DNA from: Actinomycetota bacterium
Lineage (GTDB): Bacteria; Actinomycetota; Actinomycetes; JACCUZ01
Direction of reading: 5' to 3'
DNA length: 6,246 nucleotides
Assembly (NCBI GenBank): GCA_030841195.1
Contig: JAVEDA010000499.1
Location: 1 to 6,246 of the forward strand
Shown: positions 1 through 6,246 of the stretch, piece after piece
Layout of the letters: each line of letters starts with the position of its first letter
How positions within the stretch are numbered: the first letter of the stretch is position 1
Made by a program: the position numbers and the translations under genes
Notes under the pieces: model-generated
Told to the model about the DNA's origin: nothing
What the model saw: the letters and a program-made list of their open reading frames with translations, nothing else
Database searches by the model: none

Positions 1-1654
1 AGGCCGCCCCGATGGACAGGAGGTTCATGACGGCGGCCTTCAGCGGGACGGTGACGGACCGGAACACGATCATCAGCAGCAGGATGGAGGCGGCCAGGAT
101 CGCGCCGATGAACAGCGGCAGGGTGTCCGTGAGCTGCTTGTCCAGGTCGAGGGTCAGCGCGCTCGCGCCGGTCACGTACACGCCGTCGGGGGTGAAGGAG
201 CGGATTCGCTCCAGCGTCTGCACGGTGGTGGGGTCGGACGGCTCGGTGGTGGGGAGGGTGGGGAGCACCACGGTGTCGCCGTTCGTGCTGACCCGCGGAT
301 CGCCGACCTCCGCGATGCCCGGGTCGGCCTCGATCCGCGCGGCCAGCTCGGGGATGTCGTCGGCTGTCAGCCCGGTGCCCTGCAGGTCGGCGACGACGGA
401 CAGGGGTGCGTTGAAGCCGGGTCCGAAGCCGTCGGCGAGCAGGTCGTACGCCGTGCGCTCGGTCTGGCCGGTCGGGTCGTCGCCGGCGTCCGGGAAGCCG
501 GTGTTGAGCGACAGTGCCGGGGCGGCCAGGGTCAGGAGCAGGAGAGCGCCGGCGACCAGGTACGGCCACGGCCGGGCCGAGATCCGGTGGGCCAACCGCC
601 ACCACACGGTCTCCTCCGCCACCTTGGCGACCCGACGCCGTCCGACGATCCGGCCTGCGTCGATGCGGTCGCCCAGCAGCGACAGCAGTGCCGGCAGCAA
701 CGTGAGGGCGGTCGCCACCGCGAAGAGCACCACGATCGAGGTGCCAAGTCCGATGGAGGCGAGGAAGCCCACACCGGTGAGCGCGAGGGCGGCCATCGCC
801 AGGACCACGGTGCCGCCGGCGAAGAAGACCGCCGTGCCGGAGGAGCCCATCGCTGCGGACAGCGCCTGCGGGTTGACCTGTCCTGCGGTGCGGTTCTCGC
901 GGTACCGGGAGACGATGAACAGGGCGTAGTCGATGCCGACTCCCAGTCCGACCATCGCACCGATGGTCGGCGCGGCGGTCGAGACAGTCAGGCCGCCGGC
1001 CAGCAGCACGATGCCACCGAGTCCGACACCGACAGCGACCAGCGCGAGCACGATCGGCACGAGGGCGGCCACGACTGTCCCGAAGGCGACGAGAAGGACG
1101 ACGAGCGCGGCAAGAAGACCGACCGCCTCGGCAGGAGACGACTTCTTCTCGGCGTTGAGGAACGCGGCGTCGCCGCCGAACTCGGCCTGCACTCCCCCGG
1201 TGCGGGCCGGCTCCAGGGCCGTCCCGACCTCGGCCGCGGTCGCGCGGCCGAACTCGGTCGAGGGCACGTCCAACGCGATCTCGGCGAACGCGATCCGCCC
1301 GTCGGCCGACACCCGGCCGGTCGCGAACGGGTCGCTCACAGCGGCAACGTGGTCGATCTTCGACACCTGCGAGAGTGCCTTCTCGACGTCGGCGCGGTAG
1401 CTGGTCACCTGCTGGCCCTGGGGAGCTGCGAACACGGCGACCGCACTGCCGCCCGCCTCCGCCGGGAAGCGCTCCTCGAGCAGCGACATCGCCTCGGCGC
1501 TCTCGCTGCCCGGTGCGCTGAAGTCGTCGGCGAACGCGCCCCCGACGGCACCAGCGAGCACCGCCACGAGGGCGGCCAGGACCGCCCACGCGCCGATCGT
1601 CGTCCATGGCCTGCGTGCGCTGAAGTCGCCTATGCGGCGGATGAAGCGGTTCAT
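1..1654 (-). CDS. MMPL/RND-family membrane transporter (partial, C-terminus beyond window)
   Basis: This is an inner-membrane exporter of the MMPL/RND superfamily. Such proteins use the proton gradient to move lipids, drugs or other hydrophobic molecules; the substrate here cannot be told. The 551 visible residues include TM1 (about 17-41), an extracytoplasmic porter domain (about 42-175), and a helix block at about 177-323 with TM4 near 227-249. Then come a cytoplasmic basic stretch (about 329-360), TM7 (361-382), a second porter domain (about 383-508), TM8 (510-531) and the start of TM9. Residues 238-252 read GVGIDYALFIVSRYR. The D242-Y243 pair matches the Asp-Tyr proton-relay position of MmpL3-type proteins. 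Family members are usually about 700-770 residues, so roughly 150-200 residues, including the second relay pair, lie off the left edge. The ATG is preceded by AGGAG with a 6-base spacer and overlaps the upstream gene's stop as ATGA, so translation is probably coupled. No frameshift was seen in the visible part. Confidence 0.95.
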   Translation of the reverse strand, partial: MNRFIRRIGDFSARRPWTTIGAWAVLAALVAVLAGAVGGAFADDFSAPGSESAEAMSLLEERFPAEAGGSAVAVFAAPQGQQVTSYRADVEKALSQVSKIDHVAAVSDPFATGRVSADGRIAFAEIALDVPSTEFGRATAAEVGTALEPARTGGVQAEFGGDAAFLNAEKKSSPAEAVGLLAALVVLLVAFGTVVAALVPIVLALVAVGVGLGGIVLLAGGLTVSTAAPTIGAMVGLGVGIDYALFIVSRYRENRTAGQVNPQALSAAMGSSGTAVFFAGGTVVLAMAALALTGVGFLASIGLGTSIVVLFAVATALTLLPALLSLLGDRIDAGRIVGRRRVAKVAEETVWWRLAHRISARPWPYLVAGALLLLTLAAPALSLNTGFPDAGDDPTGQTERTAYDLLADGFGPGFNAPLSVVADLQGTGLTADDIPELAARIEADPGIAEVGDPRVSTNGDTVVLPTLPTTEPSDPTTVQTLERIRSFTPDGVYVTGASALTLDLDKQLTDTLPLFIGAILAASILLLMIVFRSVTVPLKAAVMNLLSIGAA

Positions 1655-1914
1655 GGTGTGCTCCTGTGAGAGTCGGGTGCAACGTGGATGACCGAGACCA
1701 GCGGTAGGCCGAGGTCGCGGACCTTCTGGAGCAGGCCGTGCAGTGCGGCCTGGTCGACGACCGGGCCGTGCAGGACCGTGGTGCCCTCGGTCTCGTGGGT
1801 GAGGGCCAGCCCGTCGAACCAGGCGGCCCACCGGGTGTCGAGGTGGCCCTCGATCCGGATCTCGTACTGCCCGGCCTGGTAGGAGCCGCCGGTCGGGGCG
1901 GGTGCCTGGTTCAT
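1651..1914 (-). CDS. Small conserved-looking protein of unknown function, coupled to the MMPL gene
   Basis: This encodes an 87-residue soluble protein with no signal peptide or membrane helix. After a flexible, Ala/Pro/Gly-rich start (residues 1-12) it reads as one compact alpha/beta domain. A strand (YEIRIEG, 17-23) is followed by a Trp-rich patch (RWAAWFDGL, 28-36), a strand with TTVLHGPVVDQ (45-55), a helix (AALHGLLQKVRDLGL, 56-70) and a final strand (PLVSVIHV, 71-78). The pattern 'GPVVDQAALHGLL.KVRDLGLPL.SV' resembles a small uncharacterised bacterial family recalled from general knowledge; no function is assigned. Its TGA overlaps the MMPL ATG by 4 bases, so the two are co-translated and it may assist or modulate the transporter (inference). 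The ATG at 1914 was preferred because the domain begins soon after it and a -10-like TACCTT lies 6 bases upstream. The frame stays open upstream to 2040, but that extension has low-complexity sequence and would overlap the MFS gene. Confidence 0.85.
   Translation of the reverse strand: MNQAPAPTGGSYQAGQYEIRIEGHLDTRWAAWFDGLALTHETEGTTVLHGPVVDQAALHGLLQKVRDLGLPLVSVIHVAPDSHRSTP
1661..1665 (-). promoter_or_regulatory. Ribosome binding site of the MMPL gene
   Basis: On the minus strand AGGAG lies 6 bases (CACACC) before the ATG at 1654. It falls inside the last codons of the upstream small gene. This supports the chosen start, and it shows that the MMPL gene can recruit ribosomes itself as well as by coupling through the ATGA overlap. 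Confidence 0.8.
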
Positions 1915-1920
1915 GACCGA

Positions 1921-1926
1921 AAGGTA
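1921..1926 (-). promoter_or_regulatory. Candidate -10 box of the small gene/MMPL operon (leaderless type)
   Basis: On the minus strand TACCTT fits the actinobacterial TAnnnT -10 pattern. It is followed by 6 bases (TCGGTC) and then the ATG at 1914, so transcription would begin at or within a base or two of the start codon. No purine-rich ribosome binding site precedes this ATG, which fits a leaderless mRNA. No clear -35 consensus is present. The position where one would be expected touches the edge of the palindrome at 1949-1966, so a bound regulator could act there. Confidence 0.45.
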
Positions 1927-1948
1927 GGAACGGACGTGATGAGCAGGG

Positions 1949-1979
1949 ATCACCAGACGTGGTGATTCAGGTGGTGATT
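1949..1979. promoter_or_regulatory. Candidate operator: three TGGTGAT half-sites between divergent genes
   Basis: ATCACCA (1949-1955) and TGGTGAT (1960-1966) form a perfect 7-bp inverted repeat around the 4-base spacer GACG. The longer word GTGGTGATT at 1959-1967 then recurs exactly at 1971-1979, 12 bp further on. The group lies between the start of the small gene/MMPL unit (1914, minus) and the MFS gene (2014, plus). It could therefore serve a dimeric repressor or activator of either or both directions. No regulator gene lies next to it; the LAL gene 1.5 kb away is one possible ligand, but nothing in the sequence links them. The palindrome is too short, and unsupported by a T-run, to read as a terminator. 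Confidence 0.5.
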
Positions 1980-2013
1980 GACTCGCAGCACCGAGCCTCC
2001 GGGAAGTGCCGAA

Positions 2014-3297
2014 ATGTCCCCGCCTGACGCCTGGCTCCACGCCGCCGAGGCATCGGCGGCACCTGAGCCGGTCGCGTTACCCAGGGTCGGGTGGCGGTTC
2101 ATGGCGCTGTACACCTCGGCGTACGCGAGCACCTGCCTGCTGTTCCTCGCACCCCTGCTGGTCACCCTGGCCTTGAAGATCAACTCGCTGGTGGGGATCG
2201 ACCGGGCGCCGCGCAACCTGGCGCTCGTGGCCGGCGTCGGCGCCTTGCTGGCCATGTTCGCCAACCCCTTCTTCGGACACCTGAGCGACCGCACCTCGTC
2301 GCCGCTGGGCATGCGTCGGCCGTGGATGGTTGCCGGCCTGGTCGGCGGCTCCCTCGGTGTCCTCGTCGTAGCTCTGGCACCGAACGTCCCGGTGGTCCTG
2401 GCCGGGTGGTGCATCGCGCAGCTGTCGTTCAACGCCCTGCTCGCCGTGATGGTGGCGGTCCTGCCGGACCAGGTCCCGGCGTCTCAGCGCGGCCTGGTCG
2501 CCGGCGTCCTCGGGGTCTGCGTGCCCCTGGCGTCGGTGACCGGCACCTTCCTGGTCAAGCTGTTCACCGGCAACCAGGTGGCCATGTTCCTGGCTCCGTG
2601 CGCGGTCGGCGGGTTCTTCATCCTTCTCTTCGTTGTCACCTTCGACGACAGGCGGCTGGACCCGGCCGACAAGCCGGCCTGGTCACCGCGTGAGGTCACC
2701 AGCACCTTCTACGTCAACCCGCGGAAGGCCCCCGACTTCGCCTGGGCGTTCGCCAGCCGCTTCATGTTCGTGCTGGCCTACGCGTTCCTGACCACGTACC
2801 AGGCCTACTACCTGCTGGAGAAGATCGGCAGCGCCGAGGCCGACGTGCCGCGACAGATCTTCCTCGGCACGCTCGTGCAGTCACTCGTGGTCGTCGTAGC
2901 TGCCCCCCTCGGCGGCAGGCTGTCCGACTGGACCGGCCGACGGAAGATCTTCGTCCTGACGGCGTCGACCGTCTACGGCCTGGCGCTGTTCGTGATCGCC
3001 CTCGCCGGCGACGTCAACGGCTTCCTGGTCGGCATGGCCATCGCGGGACTCGGCTTCGGCATGTACATGGCCGTCGACCTGGCACTCGTTGCCGACGTGT
3101 TGCCGGACACCGACAACGCCGCGAAGGACCTCGGTGTGCTCAATATCGCCGGCGCTCTCCCGTCGTCCATTGCGCCAGCGGTCGCTCCGGCCATCCTCGC
3201 TATCGGCGGCGGCAGCTACGGCTTCCTGTACGCGGTGGCCGGTGTCTGCGCCCTCACCGGGGCGCTGGCCATCCTGCCGGTGAAGCGGGTCCGATAG
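2014..3297 (+). CDS. MFS transporter (12 TM helices, probable solute symporter/exporter)
   Basis: This is a cytoplasmic-membrane carrier of the major facilitator superfamily, 427 residues, the usual length for a 12-helix member. TM1 lies at about 30-54. The loop between TM2 and TM3 carries GHLSDRTSSPLGMRRPW (88-104), a form of MFS motif A. The matching loop of the second half reads GGRLSDWTGRRK (300-311). A central cytoplasmic loop (about 210-242) joins the two six-helix halves. The late segment DLALVADVLPD...AKDLGVLN (355-376) recalls the sugar-cation symporter-like branch of actinobacterial MFS proteins, but the substrate is unknown. The ATG at 2014 has a weak GGGAAG 7 bases upstream. A TTG at 1978 would add 12 residues, but it lies inside the half-site cluster and directly after an in-frame TGA, so it is less likely. 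The gene is divergent from the small gene and convergent with the LAL regulator. No good plus-strand TAnnnT box was found upstream. Confidence 0.93.
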   Translation: MSPPDAWLHAAEASAAPEPVALPRVGWRFMALYTSAYASTCLLFLAPLLVTLALKINSLVGIDRAPRNLALVAGVGALLAMFANPFFGHLSDRTSSPLGMRRPWMVAGLVGGSLGVLVVALAPNVPVVLAGWCIAQLSFNALLAVMVAVLPDQVPASQRGLVAGVLGVCVPLASVTGTFLVKLFTGNQVAMFLAPCAVGGFFILLFVVTFDDRRLDPADKPAWSPREVTSTFYVNPRKAPDFAWAFASRFMFVLAYAFLTTYQAYYLLEKIGSAEADVPRQIFLGTLVQSLVVVVAAPLGGRLSDWTGRRKIFVLTASTVYGLALFVIALAGDVNGFLVGMAIAGLGFGMYMAVDLALVADVLPDTDNAAKDLGVLNIAGALPSSIAPAVAPAILAIGGGSYGFLYAVAGVCALTGALAILPVKRVR

Positions 3298-3304
3298 GGC
3301 TCGC

Positions 3305-3346
3305 TCACCGCAGGAGGTGCAGCTCCTCGGCCCGGCGTACCGCTGC
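3305..3346 (-). pseudogene. Possible remnant: last 13 codons plus stop of a second LAL/LuxR-type gene
   Basis: This stretch matches 3438-3479, the 3' end of the LAL regulator, at 38 of 42 bases, and the first 23 bases are identical. Read on the minus strand it gives AAVRRAEELHLLR-stop against AAVRRAQELHLLR-stop in the intact gene. The similarity begins exactly at the stop codon. Three of the four differences fall at silent third codon positions, which would happen by chance about one time in nine. Further upstream on the minus strand (3347-3437) the same frame stays open but shows no LuxR helix-turn-helix, so only the tail is present. It starts 8 bases after the MFS stop codon. It could be the scar of a deleted paralogue, or a short duplication of the neighbouring gene end that has drifted. 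Confidence 0.45.
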
Positions 3347-3385
3347 CAAACCCCCCGGCAGTCGACCACGTATGGCAGGCGTGTC

Positions 3386-3421
3386 GGCACCTTGCGAGGC
3401 GCAGGCGCCTCGCCAAGTACC
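3386..3421. terminator. Candidate bidirectional terminator hairpin between convergent genes
   Basis: The left arm (3386-3402) and right arm (3405-3421) pair at 14 of 17 positions, including an uninterrupted GC-rich inner stem (GCGAGGCGC with GCGCCTCGC, 3394-3402 with 3405-3413). Only two bases separate the arms, so the closing pairs must open to form the loop. It sits in the 140-bp gap between the MFS stop (3297) and the LAL stop (3438), where both transcripts have to end. Neither side has a T-run, as is common for GC-rich actinobacterial hairpins, so its efficiency is uncertain. Confidence 0.5.
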
Positions 3422-3437
3422 GACTGGCCTCGCATAG

Positions 3438-6197
3438 TCACCGCAGGAGGTGCAGCTCCTGGGCGCGGCGGACCGCGGCGCGACGGTTGTTCACGCCGAG
3501 CTTGGCGTAGATGTTCTTGGTGTGCGTGCGCACCGTGTTCAGGGACACCACGAGCTGTCGCGCGATGTCCGGACCGCCGAGATCGGTGGCGAGCAGCCGG
3601 AGCACGTCCACCTCGCGGCCGCTGAGCGGCTCGATCAGGCGCGCCGCTCCGCTCGACCGAGCAGGCTCGGTGCCGCGGCCGGCGGCCAGCAGCCGTCGGA
3701 CGTAGTCGGTGGCGATACCGCGCTGCGCTGCCGCTGCGAGCAGGGCCGCCATGGGTGGGTCCTCGTCCAGAAAGACGCGGGCGTAGCCCTCGGGTTCGGC
3801 CAGGGTCAGTGCTTGTCCCAGCGGTACAAGCGCAGCGGGGACGTCGCCCCGTACCTGCTGCCCGAGCGCCTGGAGCACCAAGATCTCGATGACGCTTCCC
3901 CTCCGGCCGCCAGCCTCGGCTGCGTGGAGCAGACGCCCGAGCAGTCCGAGTGCGCCGTCGAGGGAGGGCCGCTCGCTCCGGGACCGAGCCAGGAGGGCTC
4001 TGGCCAAGGTCACGTGCTCGAACTCCCGGAGGTAGCTGAGGTCGTCGTCGATGGACAGGCCCCGGTCTCGCGCCCAGCCGAGAGCGTCATGCCAACTCCC
4101 CTGCCCGATCAGCACCCGGGCTCTTACCGCTGCGATCGGCCGTACGTCGGGAGAGAAGTCGCCGGCGTACACCCGCTCCGCCTCGTCGAGCAGGTGGACG
4201 GCGCCGTCCAGGTCCCCTTCCGCTTCCCGGACCCGGGCCATCGCGACCAGCCAGCGATGGGGGTTCTGCGGCAGCCCGAGGTGCTCGCCGAGCTCCTGGC
4301 TGCGCAGCAGGAACTGCGCGGCGGTGGCCAGGTCGCCACGTTCGCGATGCAGGGCGGCCATCCCGACGTACATGTCTGCTGTTCCCCGCAGGACCGATCC
4401 GCCCTGCTCCGCGGCGAGCCGCAACGCCTCCTCGTACGTACGCATCGCGGCACCGAGCCGACCCTGGACGACGTGGAGGTCCCCCAGCGTGACCGCCAGT
4501 CCCAGGACGTCGGCGATGTGGCCGGCCCGCACCATGTGCTGCCACGACTCGGCGTACCCGGCCTGCGCCGCCGCAACGTCCCCCTCGCCCCACGACGCGA
4601 GGCCGATCAGCGCGGAGCCCGCTGCTCGCCCAAGGTGGTCTCCGGGACCGGCGAGGTCGAGCGCCCGCCGGGCGTGGGTGATGCAGCCGGCCCGGTCGCC
4701 GAGCAGCAGCGCCTGCCCGGCACGGTGCGTGGCGACCGAGGTCGGAAGTGTCCGGAACGCCTCCTCGTCCGCGACCACCATGTCCGGCGGCCGGGCCCGG
4801 GGTCCACGGCCTTCAATCGACATGGCGTCCAACCACCGTTCGGCGTGCCCGAGGTACGGCTCGACACCGTCGATCTGACCGGTCGACATCAGGGATCCCA
4901 CGTAGAGGTTGCTGAGCACCGGCCGGTCTCGGATCTTGGCATCGGGGAGGGCCTCAATCCAGCGCCGCACGGTCCCCTCCTGCCGGATCCGCTGCAGTGC
5001 CGGGGCCGCGAGCTCGACGAGGTTCGCCGCACGGTCGAAGTCCCCGCCGGCCAAGGCGTGGTCGATGGCGACGGCCCGCTCGCCGTTCGCCTCGTACCAG
5101 TCGCTCGCGCGCCGGTGCAGCTCCGGGATGTGGTCGGGCTGCTCGTCCAGCAGACGCGCACGCAGCACGTCGGCGAACAGGTGGTGGTAGCGGTACCACC
5201 GGCGGCGGTCGTCGAGCGGCACCAGGAACAGGTTCCCTCGATCCAGCGTCTCGAGCATGGCCCGGCCACCGCTGTCGCCGGTGACGGCATCACACAGCGG
5301 GCCGCTGAGTCGGTCGAGGACGGAGGTCTGCAGCAGGAAGGCCTGGACCGCGTCAGGCTGCCGTTGCAACACCTCCTCGACCAGGTAGTCGACGACGTAC
5401 CGCGCGTCTCCTGTGAAGCCGGCGATGAAGCCGGACACGTCGTCCCGGCCCTGCATCGAGAGTGCTGCCAGCTGGAGGGCCGCGATCCATCCCTCGGTCC
5501 GGCCCTCGAGGGCTGCTACGTCGGCATCGGTGAGCTCGAGACCCATCGCCCCGTTCAGGTAGGCAACGGCCTCGTCGGGTGTGAAACGCAGGTCCGCGGC
5601 ACGGACCTCGACCAGCTCGCCGCGTGCTCGCAGCCGGGCCAACGGCAGCGCCGGGTCGGCGCGACCGGCGATGACCACATGCAGCCCGGGAGGCGCGTGA
5701 TCGAGCAGGAACGCCATCCCCTCCTGCACGTCGGGCGCGTCGATGACGTGGTAGTCGTCCAGCACCAGCACCATGTCGCCGGCGACGTCGCCGAGGTCGT
5801 TGAGCAGGGTGGTAAGCACCGTCTCGATCGGGGCCGGCTGGCTCTCCTGCAGGAGCGCGAGCGCGCTGGCCCCGACCCGCGGTGCCATGGTACGAAGGGC
5901 CGCGATCAGATAGGTCCAGAAGGCCACCGGGTTGTTGTCGCCCCCGTCGAGCGACAACCAGGCGGCGGACCGTTCGTCGGTCGACGCGGCCGGACCCGCT
6001 GCCAGCCACTCGGCCAGGAGCGTGGTCTTGCCGAAGCCCGCAGGTGCGGAAATGAGCATCAGCGTGGACGTCGCTCCGCGATCCAGGCGCTTTCGCAGCC
6101 GGGAACGGGGCACCAGCCCACGTGGCGACCTGGGCAGGAAGAGCTTCGTGTCGAGCAGAAGCGTCGGCACCGCCGTGTCCTGCCCCGGGCCCGTCAC
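3438..6197 (-). CDS. MalT-like LAL-type LuxR-family transcriptional regulator (P-loop ATPase + LuxR HTH)
   Basis: This is a 919-residue cytoplasmic transcription factor of the LAL (large ATP-binding LuxR) class, the usual length for the family. Known members such as MalT bind ATP and an inducer, oligomerise and activate promoters. Residues 13-35 form the typical LLLDTKLFLPR entry. The Walker A motif is APAGFGKTT (51-59), starting with Ala as in many MalT relatives. Walker B is VLVLDDYH (143-150). IAGRADPALPLARLRARGEL (176-195) and EGRTEGWIAALQLAAL (231-246) are characteristic of the STAND-type ATPase, and WYRYHHLFADVL (334-345) marks the winged segment after it. Residues from about 360 to 850 are Ala/Leu-rich helical repeats resembling the MalT TPR-like superhelix. 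The LuxR helix-turn-helix is at 854-919, with the recognition helix around SLNTVRTHTKNIYAKL (885-900). The start is GTG (6197); a second GTG at 6170 with AGGA 7 bases upstream is an alternative. The inducer and targets are unknown. Confidence 0.95.
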   Translation of the reverse strand: MTGPGQDTAVPTLLLDTKLFLPRSPRGLVPRSRLRKRLDRGATSTLMLISAPAGFGKTTLLAEWLAAGPAASTDERSAAWLSLDGGDNNPVAFWTYLIAALRTMAPRVGASALALLQESQPAPIETVLTTLLNDLGDVAGDMVLVLDDYHVIDAPDVQEGMAFLLDHAPPGLHVVIAGRADPALPLARLRARGELVEVRAADLRFTPDEAVAYLNGAMGLELTDADVAALEGRTEGWIAALQLAALSMQGRDDVSGFIAGFTGDARYVVDYLVEEVLQRQPDAVQAFLLQTSVLDRLSGPLCDAVTGDSGGRAMLETLDRGNLFLVPLDDRRRWYRYHHLFADVLRARLLDEQPDHIPELHRRASDWYEANGERAVAIDHALAGGDFDRAANLVELAAPALQRIRQEGTVRRWIEALPDAKIRDRPVLSNLYVGSLMSTGQIDGVEPYLGHAERWLDAMSIEGRGPRARPPDMVVADEEAFRTLPTSVATHRAGQALLLGDRAGCITHARRALDLAGPGDHLGRAAGSALIGLASWGEGDVAAAQAGYAESWQHMVRAGHIADVLGLAVTLGDLHVVQGRLGAAMRTYEEALRLAAEQGGSVLRGTADMYVGMAALHRERGDLATAAQFLLRSQELGEHLGLPQNPHRWLVAMARVREAEGDLDGAVHLLDEAERVYAGDFSPDVRPIAAVRARVLIGQGSWHDALGWARDRGLSIDDDLSYLREFEHVTLARALLARSRSERPSLDGALGLLGRLLHAAEAGGRRGSVIEILVLQALGQQVRGDVPAALVPLGQALTLAEPEGYARVFLDEDPPMAALLAAAAQRGIATDYVRRLLAAGRGTEPARSSGAARLIEPLSGREVDVLRLLATDLGGPDIARQLVVSLNTVRTHTKNIYAKLGVNNRRAAVRRAQELHLLR

Positions 6198-6204
6198 GTG
6201 GCGG

Positions 6205-6210
6205 AGTCTA
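6205..6210 (-). promoter_or_regulatory. Candidate -10 box of the LAL regulator gene (leaderless type)
   Basis: On the minus strand TAGACT (TAnnnT) is followed by 7 bases (CCGCCAC) and then the GTG at 6197. A transcript would start at or next to that codon. No ribosome binding site precedes this GTG, which agrees with leaderless translation and favours 6197 over the downstream GTG at 6170. About 36 bases remain upstream in the window, and they show no recognisable -35 box. Confidence 0.4.
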
Positions 6211-6246
6211 GGTTCCGTTTCCCAGCGGATCGGCGCCGTTCCGGGT

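Noticed and set aside
12..929. Long plus-strand open frame of 305 codons opposite the MMPL gene
   Set aside because: It is the antisense shadow of the MMPL coding frame. Its translation is Arg/Ser/Ala-rich low-complexity sequence with no domain, and the minus-strand frame has clear MMPL motifs.
587..1669. Plus-strand open frame of 360 codons
   Set aside because: The product is rich in Arg, Gly, His, Asp and Glu with no recognisable fold, as expected when a high-GC gene is read on the wrong strand. It overlaps the MMPL gene completely.
1978..2006. TTGACT at 1978-1983 as a -35 box for the MFS gene
   Set aside because: No TAnnnT-like -10 hexamer lies 16-19 bases downstream, so the match to the -35 consensus is probably accidental.
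1978..2013. TTG at 1978 as start of the MFS gene
   Set aside because: It sits at the end of the operator repeat, next to an in-frame TGA, with a poorly spaced SD (AGGTGG only 3 bases away). The ATG at 2014 gives a complete MFS protein.
1915..2040. N-terminal extension of the small protein to a start at 2040
   Set aside because: The extra 42 residues are low-complexity, they would overlap the MFS gene start and the half-site cluster, and a plausible -10 box lies just upstream of the internal ATG at 1914.
3312..3327. AGGAG-GTGCAG-CTCCT as a terminator directly after the MFS gene
   Set aside because: The stem has only 5 bp and no T-run, and the same sequence is part of the coding end of the LAL gene at 3445-3460. 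Coding similarity explains it better.
2881..3441. Minus-strand open frame of 186 codons across the MFS end and the convergent gap
   Set aside because: It is mostly the antisense shadow of the MFS gene and is not in frame with the duplicated LAL tail, so it does not represent the remnant gene.
4051..4878. Plus-strand open frame of 275 codons opposite the LAL gene
   Set aside because: Ser/Arg/Ala/Pro low-complexity translation lying wholly inside the intact LAL gene. No start signal is evident.

Overview
The window is about 70% G+C by eye, and its codons favour G or C at the third position. Together with the gene families present, this points to a high-GC actinomycete. A Nocardioides-like soil genus is a guess from general resemblance, not something the sequence proves. 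No rRNA, tRNA, CRISPR array, insertion sequence or phage gene was seen.

Layout: there are four protein genes. A minus-strand pair fills the left quarter: an 87-residue protein of unknown function (1651-1914), followed, with a 4-base ATGA overlap, by an MMPL/RND-type membrane transporter (1-1654) that runs off the left edge. Facing away from this pair is a 12-helix MFS transporter (2014-3297, plus). The 99-bp gap between them holds a compact group of TGGTGAT half-sites and a promoter for the minus pair. A 140-bp convergent gap (3298-3437) follows. It contains a GC-rich hairpin and a 42-bp near copy of the end of the next gene. The right half is one large minus-strand gene (3438-6197) for a 919-residue MalT-like LuxR-family regulator (LAL type: N-terminal P-loop ATPase, helical repeats, C-terminal LuxR helix-turn-helix).

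How the parts may work together: the small protein and the MMPL transporter almost certainly form one coupled transcription unit. The MFS gene could share the central operator cluster with them. The LAL regulator is convergent to the MFS gene, and nothing in the sequence shows what it controls. Two minus-strand genes have a TAnnnT -10 box 6-7 bases before the start codon, the arrangement expected of leaderless mRNAs.

No convincing new biological system is visible. The items most worth a second look are the 42-bp duplicated regulator tail next to the MFS stop codon, the half-site cluster between the divergent units, and the small protein coupled to the MMPL transporter.
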